A stretch of DNA of 64,000 nucleotides from Blastomussa wellsi. Lineage: Eukaryota > Cnidaria > Anthozoa > Scleractinia > Plerogyridae. The notes below the pieces were generated by a model. It was given only the letters and a program-made list of their open reading frames with translations. It had not been told where the DNA came from and searched no databases. The number at the start of each line of letters is the position of its first letter. The first letter of the stretch is position 1. Positions 1 through 12,277 of this stretch are shown here, in pieces. The position numbers and the translations under genes were made by a program. The DNA lies in NCBI GenBank assembly GCA_947652115.1, contig OX393564.1:12907097-12971096 (forward strand), in the 5' to 3' direction.

Positions 1-2538
1 ACGAGAACATCGTAATTTCAACGTTTCGCGGCACCCGCAATTTTTTAGCAAAAAATGAAATGTTTCGGAAGGCCAAAAAGTGATTTTTTGGAACTTCGTC
101 CGAATCGGCTGAAATTAAAGCGCAAATGTGCGCGCAGTGCCTTTATCACGAGAACATCGTAATTTCAACGTTTCGCGGCACCCGCAATTTTTTAGCAAAA
201 AATGAAATTTTTCGGAAGGCCAAAAAGTGATTTTTTGGAACTTCGTCCGAATCGGCTGAAATTAAAGCGCAAATGTGCGCGCAGTGTTCTTATGACGAGA
301 ACATCGTAATTTCAACGTTTCGCGGTACCCGCAATTTTTTAGCAAAAAATGAAATTTTTCGGAAGGCCAAAAAGTGATTTTTGGGACTTCGTCCGAATCG
401 GCTGAAATTAAATCGCAAATGTGCGCGCAGTGTTCTTATGACGAGAACATCGTAATTTCAACGTTTTGCGGCACCCGCAATTTTTTAGCAAAAAATGAAA
501 TTTTTCGGAAGGCCAAAAAGTGATTTTTTGGAACTTCGTCCGAATCGGCTGAAATTAAAGCGCAAATGTGCGCGCAGTGTTCTTATGACGAGAACATCGT
601 AATTTCAACGTTTCGCGGCACCCGCAATTTTTTAGCAAAAAATGAAATTTTTCGGAAGGCTATAAAGTGATTTTTGGGACTTCGTCCGAATCGGCTAAAA
701 TTAAAGCGCAAATGTGCGCGCAGTGTTCTTATGACGAGAACATCGTAATTTCAACGTTTCGCGGCACCCGCAATTTTTTAGCAAAAAATGAAATTTTTCG
801 GAAGGCCAAAAAGTGATTTTTTGGAACTTCGTCCGAATCGGCTGAAATTAAAGCGCAAATGTGCGCGCAGTGTTCTCATGACGAGAACATCGTAATTTCA
901 ACGTTTCGCGGCACCCGTAATTTTTTAGCAAAAAATGAAATTTTTCGGAAGGCCAAAAAGTGATTTTTTGGAACTTCGTCCGAATCGGCTGAAATTAAAG
1001 CCCAAATGTGCGCGCGATGTTCTTATGACGAGAACATCGTAATTTAAACGTTCCTAAGCACCCGCAATTTTTTAGCAAAAAATGAAATTTTTCGGAAGGC
1101 CAAAAAGTGATTTTTGGGACTTCGTCCGAATCGGCTGAAATTAAAGCGCAAATGTGCGCGCAGTGTTCTTATGACGAGAACATCGTAATTTCAACGTTTC
1201 GCGGCACCCGCAATTTTTTAGCAAAAAATGAAATTTTTCGGAAGGCCAAAAAGTGATTTTTTGGAACTTCGTCCGAATCGGCTGAAATTAAAGCGCAAAT
1301 GTGCGCGCAGTGTTCTTATGACGAGAACATCGTAATTTCAACGTTTCGCGGCACCCGCAATTTTTTAGCAAAAAATGAAATTTTTCGGAAGGCCAAAAAG
1401 TGATTTTTTGGAACTTCGTCCGAATCGGCTGAAATTAAAGCGCAAATGTGCGCGCAGTGCCTTTATCACGAGAACATCGTAGTTTCAACGTTTCGCGGCA
1501 CCCGCAATTTTTTAGCAAAAAATGAAATTTTTCGGAATGCCAAAAAGTGATTTTTTGGAACTTCGTCCGAATCGGCTGAAATTAAAGCGCAAATGTGCGT
1601 GCAGTGTTCTTATGACGAGAACATCGTAATTTCAACGTTTCGCGGTACCCGCAATTTTTTAGCAAAAAATAAAATTTTTCGGAAGACCAAAAAGTGATTT
1701 TTTGGAACTTCGTCCGAATCGGCTGAAATTAAAGCGCAAATGTGCGCGCAGTGTTCTTATGACGAGAACATCGTAATTTCAACGTTTCGCGGCACCCGCA
1801 ATTTTTTAGGAAAAAATGAAATTTTTCGGAAGGCGCAAAATGTGCGCAAATGTGCGCGCAGTGCCTTTATCACGAGAACATCGTAATTTCAACGTTTCGC
1901 GGCACCCGCAATTTTTTAGCAAAAAATGAAATTTTTCGGAAGGCCAAAAAGTGATTTTTTGGAACTTCGTCCGAATCGTCTGAAATTAAAGCGCAAATGT
2001 GCGTGCAGTGTTCTTATGACGAGAACATCGTAATTTCGACGTTTTGCGGTACCCGCAATTTTTAAGCAAAAAATTGAAATTTTTCGGAAGGCCAAAAAGT
2101 GATTTTTGTGACTTCGTCCGAATCGGCTAAAATTAAAGCGCAAATGTGCGCGCAGTGTTCTTATGACGAGAACATCGTAATTTCAACGTTTCGCGGCACC
2201 CGCAATTTTTTAGCAAAAAATGAAATTTTTCGGAGGGCCAAAAAGAGATTTTTTGGAACTTCGTTTGAATCGGCTGAAATTAAAGCGCAACTGGCGCGCA
2301 GTGTTCTTATGACGAAAACATCGTAATTTCAACGTTTCGCGGCACCCGCAATTTTTTAGCAAAAAATGAAATTTTTCGGAAGGCCAAAAAGTGATTTTTT
2401 GTAACTTCGTCCGAATCGGCTGAAATTAAAGCGCAAATGTGCGCGCAGTGCCTTTATCACGAGAACATCGTAATTTCAACGTTTTGCGGCACCCGCAATT
2501 TTTTAGCAAAAAATGAAATTTTTCGGAAGGCCAAAAAG

Positions 2539-5500
2539 TGATTTTTTGGACTTCGTCCGAATCGGCTAAAATTAAAGCGCAAATGTGCGCGCAGTGTTCT
2601 TATGACGAGAACATCGTAATTTCAACGTTTCGCGGCACCCGCAATTTTTTAGCAAAAAACGAAATTTTTCGGAAGGCCAAAAAGTGATTTTTTGGAACTT
2701 CGTCCGAATCGGCTGAAATTAAAGCGCAAATGTGCGCGCAGTGTTCTTATGACGAGAACATCGTAATTGCAACGTTTCGCGGTACCCGCAATTTTTTAGC
2801 AAAAAATGAAATTTTTCGGAAGGCCAAAAAGTGATTTTTGGGACTTCGTCCGAATCGGCTAAAATTAAAGCGCAAATGTGCGCGCAGTGTTCTTATGACG
2901 AGAACATCGTAATTTCAACGTTTCGCGGCACCCGCAATTTTTTAGCAAAAAATGAAATTTTTCGGAAGGCCAAAAAGTGATTTTTTGGAACTTCGTCCGA
3001 ATCGGCTGAAATTAAAGCGCAAATGTGCGCGCAGTGTTCTTGTGACGAGAACATCGTAATTTCAACGTTTCGCGGCACCCGCAATTTTTTAGCAAAAAAT
3101 GAAATTTTTCGGAAGGCCAAAAAGTGATTTTTGGAACTTCGTCCGAATCGGCTAAAATTAAAGCGCAAATGTGCGCGCAGTGCCTTTATCACGAGAACAT
3201 CGTAATTGCAACGTTTCGCGGCATCCGCAATTTTTTAGCAAAAAATGAAATTTTTCGGAAGGCCAAAAAGTGATTTTTTGGAACTTCGTCCGAATCGGCT
3301 GAAATTAAAGCGCAAATGTGCGCGCAGTGTTCTTATGACGAGAACATCGTAATTTCAACGTTTCGCGGCATCCGCAATTTTTTAGCAAAAAATGAAATTT
3401 TTCGGAAGGCCAAAAAATTGATTTTTGGGAACTTCGTCCGAATCGGCTGAAATTAAAGCGCAAATGTGCGCGCAGTGTTCTTATGACGAGAACATCGTAA
3501 TTTCAACGTTTCGCGGCATCCGCAATTTTTTAGCAAAAAATGAAATTTTTCGGAAGGCCAAAAAGTGATTTTTGGGAACTTCGTCCGAATCGGCTGAAAT
3601 TAAAGCGCAAATGTGCGCGCAGTGTTCTTATGACGAGAACATCGTAATTTCAACGTTTCGCGGCACCCGCAATTATTTAGCAAAAAATGAAATTTTTCGG
3701 AAGGCCAAAAAGTGATTTTTGGGAACTTCGTCCGAATCGGCTGAAATTAAAGCGCAAATGTGCGCGCAGTGTTCTTATGACGAGAACATCGTAATTTCAA
3801 CGTTTCGCGGCATCCGCAATTTTTTAGCAAAAAATGAAATTTTTCGGAAGGCCAAAAAGTGATTTTTTGGAACTTCGTCCGAATCGGCTGAAATTAAAGT
3901 TCAAATGTGCGCGCAGTGTTCTTATGACGAGAACATCGTAATTTCAACGTTTCGCGGCACCCGCAATTTTTTAGCAAAAAATGAAATTTTTCGGAAGGCC
4001 GAAAAGTGATTTTTGGGACTTCGTCCGAATCGGCTGAAATAAAAGCGCAAATGTGCGCGCAGTGTTGTTATGACGAGAACATCGTAATTTCAACGTTTCG
4101 CGGCACCCGCAATTTTTTAGCAAAAAATGAAATTTTTCGGAAGGCCAAAAAGTGATTTTTGGACTTCGTCCGAATCGGCTAAATTAAAGCGCAAATGTGC
4201 GCGCAGTGTTCTTATGACGAGAACATCGTAATTTCAACGTTTCGCGGTACCCGCAATTTTTTTAGCAAAAAATGAAATTTTTCGGAAGGCCAAAAAGTGA
4301 TTTTTTGAACTTCGTCCGAATGGGCTGAAATTAAAGTGCAAATGTGCGCGCAGTGTTCTTATGACGAGAACATCGTAATTTCAACGTTTCGCGGCACCCG
4401 CAATTTTTTAGCAAAAAATGAAATTTTTCGGAAGGCCAAAAAGTGATTTTTTGGACTTCGTCCGAATCGGCTAAAATTAAAGCGCAAATGTGCGCGCAGT
4501 GTTCTTATGACGAGAACATCGTAATTTCAACGTTTCGCGGCACCCGCAATTTTTTAGCAAAAAACGAAATTTTTCGGAAGGCCAAAAGTGATTTTTTGGA
4601 ACTTCGTCCGAATCGGCTGAAATTAAAGCGCAAATGTGCGCGCAGTGTTCTTATGACGAGAACATCGTAATTGCAACGTTTCGCGGTACCCGCAATTTTT
4701 TAGGAAAAAATGAAATTTTTCGGAAGGCCAAAAAGTGATTTTTGGGACTTCGTCCGAATCGGCTAAAATTAAAGCGCAAATGTGCGCGCAGTGTTCTTAT
4801 GACGAGAACATCGTAATTTCAACGTTTCGCGGCACCCGCAATTTTTTAGCAAAAAATGAAATTTTTCGGAAGGCCAAAAAGTGATTTTTTGGAACTTCGT
4901 CCGAATCGGTTGAAATTAAAGCGCAAATGTGCGCGCAGTGTTCTTGTGACGAGAACATCGTAATTTCAACGTTTCGCGGCACCCGCAATTTTTTAGCAAA
5001 AAATGAAATTTTTCGGAAGGCCAAAAAGTGATTTTTGGAACTTCGTCCGAATCGGCTAAAATTAAAGCGCAAATGTGCGCGCAGTGCCTTTATCACGAGA
5101 ACATCGTAATTCCAACGTTTCGCGGCATCCGCAATTTTTTAGCAAAAAATGAAATTTTTCGGAAGGCCAAAAAGTGATTTTTTGGAACTTCGTCCGAATC
5201 GGCTGAAATTAAAGCGCAAATGTGCGCGCAGTGTTCTTATGACGAGAACATCGTAATTTCAACGTTTCGCGGCACCCGCAATTTTTTAGCAAAAAATGAA
5301 ATTTTTCGGAAAGCCAAAAAGTGATTTTTTTGGAACTTCGTCCGAATCGGCTGAAATTAAAGCGCAAATGTGCGCGCAGTGCCTTTATCACGAGAACATC
5401 GTAATTTCAACGTTTTGCGGCACCCGCAATTTTTTAGCAAAAAATGAAATTTTTCGGAAGGCCAAAAGTGATTTTTTGGAACTTCGTCCGAATCGGCTGA

Positions 5501-6346
5501 AATTAAAGCGCAAATGTGCGCGCAGTGTTCTTATGACGAGAACATCGTAATTTCAACGTTTCGCGGCACCCGCAATTTTTTAGCAAAAAATGAAATTTTC
5601 GGAAGGCCAAAAAGTGATTTTTTGTAACTTCGTCCGAATCGGCTGAAATTAAAGCGCAAATGAGCGCGCAGTGCCTTTATCACGAGAACATCGTAATTTC
5701 AACGTTTCGCGGCACCCGCAATTTTTTAGCAAAAAATGAAATTTTTCGGAAGGCCAAAAAGTGATTTTTGGAACTTCGTCCGAATCGGCTAAAATTAAAG
5801 CGCAAATGTGCGCGCAGTGCCTTTATCACGAGAACATCGCAATTTCAACGTTTCGCGGCACCCGCAATTTTTTAGCAAAAAATGAAATTTTTCGGAAGGC
5901 CAAAAAGTGATTTTTTTGGAACTTCGTCCGAATCGGCTGAAATTAAAGCGCAAATGTGCGCTGTGTTCTTATGACGAGAACATCGTAATTTCAACGTTTC
6001 GCGGCACCCGCAATTTTTTAGGAAAAAATGAAATTTTTCGGAAGGCCAAAAAGTGATTTTTTGGACTTCGTCCGAATCGGCTAAAATTAAAGCGCAAATG
6101 TGCGCGCAGTGTTCTTATGACGAGAACATCGTAATTTCAACGTTTGGCGGCACCCGCAATTTTTTAGCAAAAAACGAAATTTTTCGGAAGGCCAAAAAGT
6201 GATTTTTTGGAACTTCGTCCGAATCGGCTGAAATTAAAGCGCAAATGTGCGCGCAGTGTTCTTATGACGAGAACATCGTAATTTCAACGTTTCGCGGCAC
6301 CCGCAATTTTTTAGCAAAAAATGAAATTTTTTCGGAAGGCCAAAAA
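2539..6346 (+). repeat. Higher-order repeat in left array, period about 1904 bp
   Basis: Diagnostic monomer variants recur with a shift of about 1904 bp (about 13 monomers): the variant block at 2893-3192 reappears at 4797-5096, and the shortened GGACTTCG junction at 2539 reappears at 4443. Boundaries are approximate and the copies are not identical. Confidence 0.6.
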
Positions 6347-6798
6347 GTGATTTTTTGGAACTTCGTCCGAATCGGCTGAAATTAAAGCGCAAATGTGCGC
6401 GCAGTGTTCTTGTGACGAGAACATCGTAATTTCAACGTTTCGCGGCACCCGCAATTTTTTAGCAAAAAATGAAATTTTTCGGAAGGCAAAAAGTGATTTT
6501 TGGAACTTCGTCCGAATCGGCTAAAATTAAAGCGCAAGTGTGCGCGCAGTGCCTTTATCACGAGAACATCGTAATTGTAACGTTTCGCGGCATCCGCAAT
6601 TTTTTAGCAAAAAATGAAATTTTTCGGAAGGCCAAAAAGTGATTTTTTGGAACTTCGTCCGAATCGGCTGAAATTAAAGCGCAACTGTGCGCGCAGTGTT
6701 CTTATGACGAGAACATCGTAAATTTCAACGTTTCGCGGCACCCGCAATTTTTTAGCAAAAAATGAAATTTTTCGGAAGGCCAAAAAGTGATTTTTTTG

Positions 6799-6998
6799 NN
6801 NNNNNNNNNNNNNNNNNNNNNNNNNNNNNNNNNNNNNNNNNNNNNNNNNNNNNNNNNNNNNNNNNNNNNNNNNNNNNNNNNNNNNNNNNNNNNNNNNNNN
6901 NNNNNNNNNNNNNNNNNNNNNNNNNNNNNNNNNNNNNNNNNNNNNNNNNNNNNNNNNNNNNNNNNNNNNNNNNNNNNNNNNNNNNNNNNNNNNNNNNN
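6799..6998. other. Assembly gap of exactly 200 N
   Basis: Two hundred N characters inside the left satellite array. The flanking monomers would join with only about 11 bp missing if the gap were closed, so the true missing length is unknown. A round 200 looks like a placeholder inserted when contigs were joined. Confidence 0.97.
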
Positions 6999-9900
6999 GA
7001 ATCGGCTAAAATTAAAGCGCAAATGTGCGCGCAGTGTTCTTATGACGAGAACATCGTAATTTCAACGTTTCGCGGTACCCGCAATTTTTTAGCAAAAAAT
7101 GAAATTTTTCGGAAGGCCAAAAAGTGATTTTTTGTAACTTCGTCCGAATCGGCTGAGATTAAAGCGCAAATGTGCGCGCAGTGCCTTTATCACGAGAACA
7201 TCGTAATTTCAACGTTTTGCGGCGCCCGCAATTTTTTAGCAAAAAATGAAATTTTTCGGAAGGCCAAAAAGTTATTTTTTGGAACTTCGTCCGAATCGGT
7301 TGAAATTAAAGCGCAAATGTGCGCGCAGTGTTCTTATGACGAGAACATCGTAATTTCAACGTTTCGCGGCACCCGCAATTTTTTAGCAAAAAATGAAATT
7401 TTTCGGAAGGCCAAAAAGTGATTTTTGGAACTTCGTCCGAATCGGCTAAAATTAAAGCGCAAATGTGCGCGCAGTGTTCTTATGACGAGAACATAATAAT
7501 TTCAACGTTTCGCGGTACCCGCAATTTTTTAGCAAAAAATAAAATTTTTCGGAAGGCCAAAAAGTGATTTTTTGGAACTTCGTCCGAATCGGCTGAAATT
7601 AAAGCGCAAATGTGCGCACAGTGTTCTTATGACGAGAACATCGTAATTTCAACGTTTCGCGGCACCCGCAATTTTTTAGCAAAAAATGAAATTTTTCGGA
7701 AGGCCAAAAAGTGATTTTTTGTAACTTCGTCCGAATCGGCTGAAATTAAAGCGCAAATGTGCGCGCAGTGCCTTTATCACGAGAACATCGTAATTTCAAC
7801 GTTTCGCGGCACCCGCAATTTTTTAGCAAAAAATGAAATTTTTCGGAAGGCCAAAAAGTGATTTTTTGGAACTTCGTCCGAATCGGCTGAAATTAAAGCG
7901 CAAATGTGCGCGCAGTGTTCTCATGACGAGAACATCGTAATTTCAACGTTTTGCGGCACCCGCAATTTTTTAGCAAAAAATGAAATTTTTCGGAAGGCCA
8001 AAAAGTGATTTTTTTGGAACTTCGTCCGAATCGGCTGAAATTAAAGCGCAAATGTGCGCGCAGTGCCTTTATCACGAGAACATCGTAATTTCAACGTTTT
8101 GCGGCACCCGCAATTTTTTAGCAAAAAATGAAATTTTTCGGAAGGCCAAAAAGTGATTTTTTGGAACTTCGTCCGAATCGGCTGAAATTAAAGCGCAAAT
8201 GTGCGCGCAGTGTTCTCATGACGAGAACATAATAATTTCAACGTTTCGCGGTACCCGCAATTTTTTAGCAAAAAATAAAATTTTTCGGAAGGCCAAAAAG
8301 TGATTTTTTGGAACTTCGTCCGAATCGGCTCAAATTAAAGCGCAAATGTGCGCGCAGTGCCTTTATCACGAGAACATCGTAATTTCAACGTTTTGCGGCA
8401 CCCGCAATTTTTTAGCAAAAAATGAAATTTTTCGGAAGGCCAAAAAGTGATTTTTTGTAACTTCGTCCGAATCGGCTCAAATTAAAGCGCAAATGTGCGC
8501 GCAGTGCCTTTATCACGAGAACATCGTAATTTCAACGTTTCGCGGCACCCGCAATTTTTTAGCAAAAAATGAAATTTTTCGGAAGGCCAAAAAGTGATTT
8601 TTTGGAACTTCGTCCGAATCGGCTGAAATTGAAGCGGAAATGTGCGCGCAGTGTTCTTATGACGAGAACATCGTAATTTCAACGTTTCGCGGCACCCGCA
8701 ATTTTTTAGCAAAAAATGAAATTTTTCGGAAGGCCAAAAAGTGATTTTTGGAACTTCGTCCGAATCGGCTGAAATTAAAGCGCAAATGTGCGCGCAGTGT
8801 TCTTATGACGAGAACATCGTAATTTCAACGTTTCGCGGCACCCGCAATTTTTTAGCAAAAAATGAAATTTTTCGGAAGGCCAAAAAGTGATTTTTTGGAA
8901 CTTCGTCCGAATCGGCTGAAATTAAAGCGCAAATGTGCGCGCAGTGTTCTTATGACGAGAACATCGTAATTTCAACGTTTCGCGGCACCCGCAATTTTTT
9001 AGCAAAAAATGAAATTTTTCGGAAGGCCAAAAAGTGATTTTTTGGAACTTCGTCCGAATCGGCTGAAATTAAAGCGCAAATGTGCGCGCAGTGTTCTTGT
9101 GACGAGAACATCGTAATTTCAACGTTTCGCGGCACCCGCAATTTTTTAGCAAAAAATGAAATTTTTCGGAAGGCCAAAAAGTGATTTTTGGAACTTCGTC
9201 CGAATCGGCTAAAATTAAAGCGCAAATGTGCGCGCAGTGCCTTTATCACGAGAACATCGTAATTGCAACGTTTCGTGGCATCCGCAATTTTTTAGCAAAA
9301 AATTAAATTTTTCGGAAGGCCAAAAAGTGATTTTTTGGAACTTCGTCCGAATCGGCTGAAATTGAAGCGCAAATGTGCGCGCAGTGTTCTTATGACGAGA
9401 ACATCGTAATTTCAACGTTTCGCGGTACCCGCAATTTTTTAGCAAAAAATAAAATTTTTCGGAAGGCCAAAAAGTGTTTTTTTGGAACTTGTCCAAATCG
9501 GCTGAAATTAAAGCGCAAATGTGCGCGCAGTGTTCTTATGACGAGAACATCGTAATTTCAACGTTTCGCGGCACCCGCAATTTTTTAGCAAAAAATGAAA
9601 TTTTTCGGAAGGCCATAAAGTGATTTTTTGGACTTCGTCCGAATCGGCTAAAATTAAAGCGCAAATGTGCGCGCAGTGTTCTTATGACGAGAACATCGTA
9701 ATTTCAACGTTTCGCGGCACCCGCAATTTTTTAGCAAAAAATGAAATTTTTCGGAAGGCGAAAAAGTGCTTTTTGGAACTTCGTCCGAATCGGCTGAAAT
9801 TAAAGCGCAAATGTGCGCGCAGTGTTCTCATGACGAGAACATCGTAATTTCAACGTTTTGCGGCACCCGCAATTTTTTAGCAAAAAATGAAATTTTTCGG

Positions 9901-10389
9901 AAGGCCAAAAAGTTATTTTTTGGAACTTCGTCCGAATCGGCTGAGATTAAAGCGCAAATGTGCGCGCAGTGTTCTTATGACGAGAACATCGTAATTTCAA
10001 CGTTTCGCGGCACCCGCAATTTTTTAGCAAAAAATGAAATTTTTCGGAAGACCAAAAAGTGATTTTTGGAACTTCGTCCGAATCGGCTAAAATTAAAGCG
10101 CAAATGTGCGCGCAGTGTTCTTATGACGAGAACATCGTAATTTCAACGTTTCGCGGCACCCGCAATTTTTTAGGAAAAAATGAAATTTTTCGGAAGGCCA
10201 TAAAGTGATTTTTGGGACTTCGTCCGAATCGGCTAAAATTAAAGCGCAAATGTGCGCGCAGTGTTCTTATGACGAGAACATTGTAATTTCAACGTTTCGC
10301 GGCACCCGCAATATTTTAGCAAAAAATGAAATTTTTCGGAAGGCCAAAAAGTGATTTTTTGGAACTTCGTCCGAATCGGCTTAAATTAA

Positions 10390-11049
10390 AGCACATGGCA
10401 AAGTTTTCCCCTACATAAAGTATGAAACTTATGGAAACACTGGAAAATATTCAATCTATCCAATTCAAATTTAATAGATATGGATATTTTTCTTTTTTTT
10501 TTAATTTTTCAGCAGTAAGTTGAAATCACCAAAAATGCACCTAAAACTTCCTCTGTAGGGAAATCAACAACATCTGTTTTTTTATAATTAAATACATCAA
10601 ATCGATATTGGGGGTACAAAAACGACTCTAATTGATAGAGAACAATTGTACTTTCATCCCCAATATCGTAAATACCCTTACCCTCGTGGTTTTGGCGAGT
10701 TATTAGCGTTAGGGTAACTTTGCGTAGGGAAATCAACCACACTTCCGGTAAAACTTCAAAAAATCATAAAAAAGGCAGGTTTAAAGCTACAAAGCTGAAA
10801 TTCGGCTTGAGGACAAAAGGCAATGAGAGCTACAAAATAAATGCAAAGGGCAGTTGCCAAACTTCAACCGAGCTTGAATATTTTAATAAAAGTCAAAAAA
10901 CAAAAATTTCCAGAAAAAAGTAAAAAAAAACCTTAAAATTTCGCGTTTTCAATGAAACCAGTGTTTATAACTTTAAATTATCAACCACCATACCAAATTT
11001 CATGATATTTTAATTTAAAAAAGAAAAAATACATGAGTGTAACCCAAAC
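10390..11049 (+). repeat. Duplicated host unit 1, part left of the Maverick
   Basis: This stretch matches 29072-29730 almost base for base, starting at AGCACATGGCAAAGTTTTCC. It is the 5' piece of the first copy of a tandem segmental duplication. A diverged relative lies at 37235-37545, so it also contains an older interspersed repeat with direct repeats of GTAGGGAAATCAACAACA. No gene seen. Confidence 0.9.
11045..11049 (+). repeat. Left target-site duplication CAAAC
   Basis: CAAAC abuts the left end of the Maverick and recurs at 25958-25962 directly after the right end. The uninterrupted homologous site at 29726-29730 has one CAAAC in the same context (ACCCAAACCTTC), which fixes both ends of the element. 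Confidence 0.9.
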
Positions 11050-11195
11050 ACACACATAATACTGGGTGGTTCTGGGCCACAAAAAATTTCCCTTTTGCTG
11101 GCTTTGCATACCCGGCTCCAACTTGTCGCCGGGTATGCAAAGCCAGCAAAAGGGAAATTTTTTGTGGCCCAGAGACCACCCAGTATTATGTGTGT
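11050..11195 (+). repeat. Hairpin palindrome in left TIR
   Basis: Two arms of 67 and 68 bp surround an 11-bp loop (TCCAACTTGTC). Both arms carry ACTGGGTGG, GGGCCACAAAAAATTTCCC and GGCTTTGCATACCCGGC in opposite orientation; the arms differ by a single extra base (CAGAACC versus CAGAGACC). The terminal ACACACATAAT motif therefore occurs at both edges of the hairpin. Confidence 0.93.
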
Positions 11196-11275
11196 GGAAT
11201 GAACATGGCAAAAACCACTGCGCATAAGAGGAGGCTGCACGCCTTCAAATGGAAAACGGGGGCACAGCGCGGCCA
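11050..11275 (+). repeat. Left terminal inverted repeat (226 bp)
   Basis: Reads ACACACATAATACTGGG inward and matches the reverse complement of 25732-25957 with no difference that I could find over 226 bp. Identity ends at AAAAAATC versus CAAAATC. The outer 146 bp form a hairpin, annotated separately. Confidence 0.93.
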
Positions 11276-11378
11276 AAAAATCAATGGGGCAACAATTTGG
11301 AAAAACAAATTTCACATTTATAGAGAGAATGGAACACAATTTTTTTTATTTGAATAAAAAATTCACAATTTATATATC
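11276..11378 (+). promoter_or_regulatory. Leader and probable promoter of the penton-like gene
   Basis: AT-rich spacer between the left TIR and the first gene. It contains TTATTTGAATAAAAAATTC followed by TTTATATATC directly before the ATG at 11379. The TTTGAA motif plus start-proximal TATA recur before most other genes of the element. Confidence 0.5.
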
Positions 11379-12050
11379 ATGGTTGTGCTCACAATAACCG
11401 CGACAAAGAACCCGATCACTGTGTTTTTTGAAAAAACAATTCCAGAAGCGAAAAGTGTTTCATTGCTGTCATGCACGCTTCCAAATTCGTGGTATAATTT
11501 GAAAAATAAAGGTGAAATAATTTTTAAAAAACAAAGAAAAGAAGATTTTAAAATTGAATTTCCTCCTGGGCACTATTCAGCAGAAAATCTGAAGAAAATA
11601 ATTGATAAAAAGTTTGAAAAAACAGATGAAAAATTACCGATTGGATTTGATTCACCTTTGGGCCAAATGGAAATAAATAAAGAACAATTTCAAACTCTTG
11701 AATTTAATGAACATATGGTCAATTTTCTCGGGCTTCCAAAGTCAAGTTTTGATTTTCCAAATATTATTGTCAAGAAGTTTGCTTATCCAGACAAATATTT
11801 TATTTACTGTGATTTGGTTGACTCTGAAAACAACCTGGAAAACGGGAAACGGTCAAAGTTGATTTCATTTTTTGATATAAAGGGGGATCCTTTTGAAAAA
11901 ATTTATTATAAAAATGATGCTATTTTCAGACAACGTGAAGCAAGCACTGGACAACATGTAAACAGTGTCACGCTTGAGGTTAAAGATGAAAATGGAAAAT
12001 TGTTCGATTTCCGCGGGGAAAAAATAAATTTTGTTTTGCTGATAGATTGA
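11379..12050 (+). CDS. Putative penton-like minor capsid protein, 223 aa
   Basis: First gene inside the left TIR, transcribed inward. It would supply the vertex (penton, single jelly-roll) protein of the virion. Evidence is indirect: length, beta-rich sequence without membrane segments, position at the structural end of a Maverick, and resemblance to the short capsid-type proteins of cnidarian Mavericks with an opening run of alternating hydrophobic residues (VVLTITATKNPITVFF) and a central FPPGHYSAENL motif. The ATG at 11379 follows TATATATC directly. No frame damage is seen. It converges on the minus-strand 220-aa gene with a 227-bp gap. An alternative is a fibre or other minor virion protein. 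Confidence 0.55.
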   Translation: MVVLTITATKNPITVFFEKTIPEAKSVSLLSCTLPNSWYNLKNKGEIIFKKQRKEDFKIEFPPGHYSAENLKKIIDKKFEKTDEKLPIGFDSPLGQMEINKEQFQTLEFNEHMVNFLGLPKSSFDFPNIIVKKFAYPDKYFIYCDLVDSENNLENGKRSKLISFFDIKGDPFEKIYYKNDAIFRQREASTGQHVNSVTLEVKDENGKLFDFRGEKINFVLLID

Positions 12051-12277
12051 TTGTGACAAGTTTTTTTTTTCTGAGGTTCACCCAGCTTCCGCTTCAAGCA
12101 TCGCCTCAACAACTTGTTGGGTTATCTGTCTGACATCTTTCTGCCAAACGGGTGTGGAAAATTCTTCCAGAATAACGAAAATCATGTGAAATATCGTGAT
12201 CATTTTTGTATATTCAGTAAACATTTAATTGCGTTTTTCAAAAATCAGAGAGAATTTTTTGTTTTTTCCTTCAAAGT
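12051..12277. other. Convergent intergenic spacer, no gene seen
   Basis: AT-rich spacer between the 3' ends of the 223-aa (plus) and 220-aa (minus) genes. Only fragmentary reading frames overlap it. Probably holds 3' ends of both transcripts. Confidence 0.5.

Larger units (their letters stand above)
1..10389 (+). repeat. Left array of 147-bp tandem satellite
   Basis: Head-to-tail monomers of about 147 bp (first units start at 1, 148 and 295), roughly 70 copies judged from length. A monomer runs from ACGAGAACATCGTAATTTC through an AT-rich block (TTTTTTAGCAAAAAATGAAA) and CTTCGTCCGAATCGGCT to TGTGCGCGCAGTG. Two junction variants recur, ending TTCTTATG or CCTTTATC before ACGAG. Because 147 is divisible by 3, chance reading frames run through neighbouring monomers; these are not genes. 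The array stops inside a monomer at about 10391. Confidence 0.98.

Noticed and set aside
1..10389. Many 60-120 aa open frames on both strands in the left array
   Set aside because: They are translations of the 147-bp satellite; the period is a multiple of 3, so frames persist across monomers. No start context or family similarity.
1..10389. CRISPR array
   Set aside because: Units are contiguous with no unique spacers, and the context is eukaryotic.
11010..11339. Minus-strand open frames across the left TIR (and their mirror at 25698-26101)
   Set aside because: They arise from the hairpin and TIR; the same peptide appears in both orientations.
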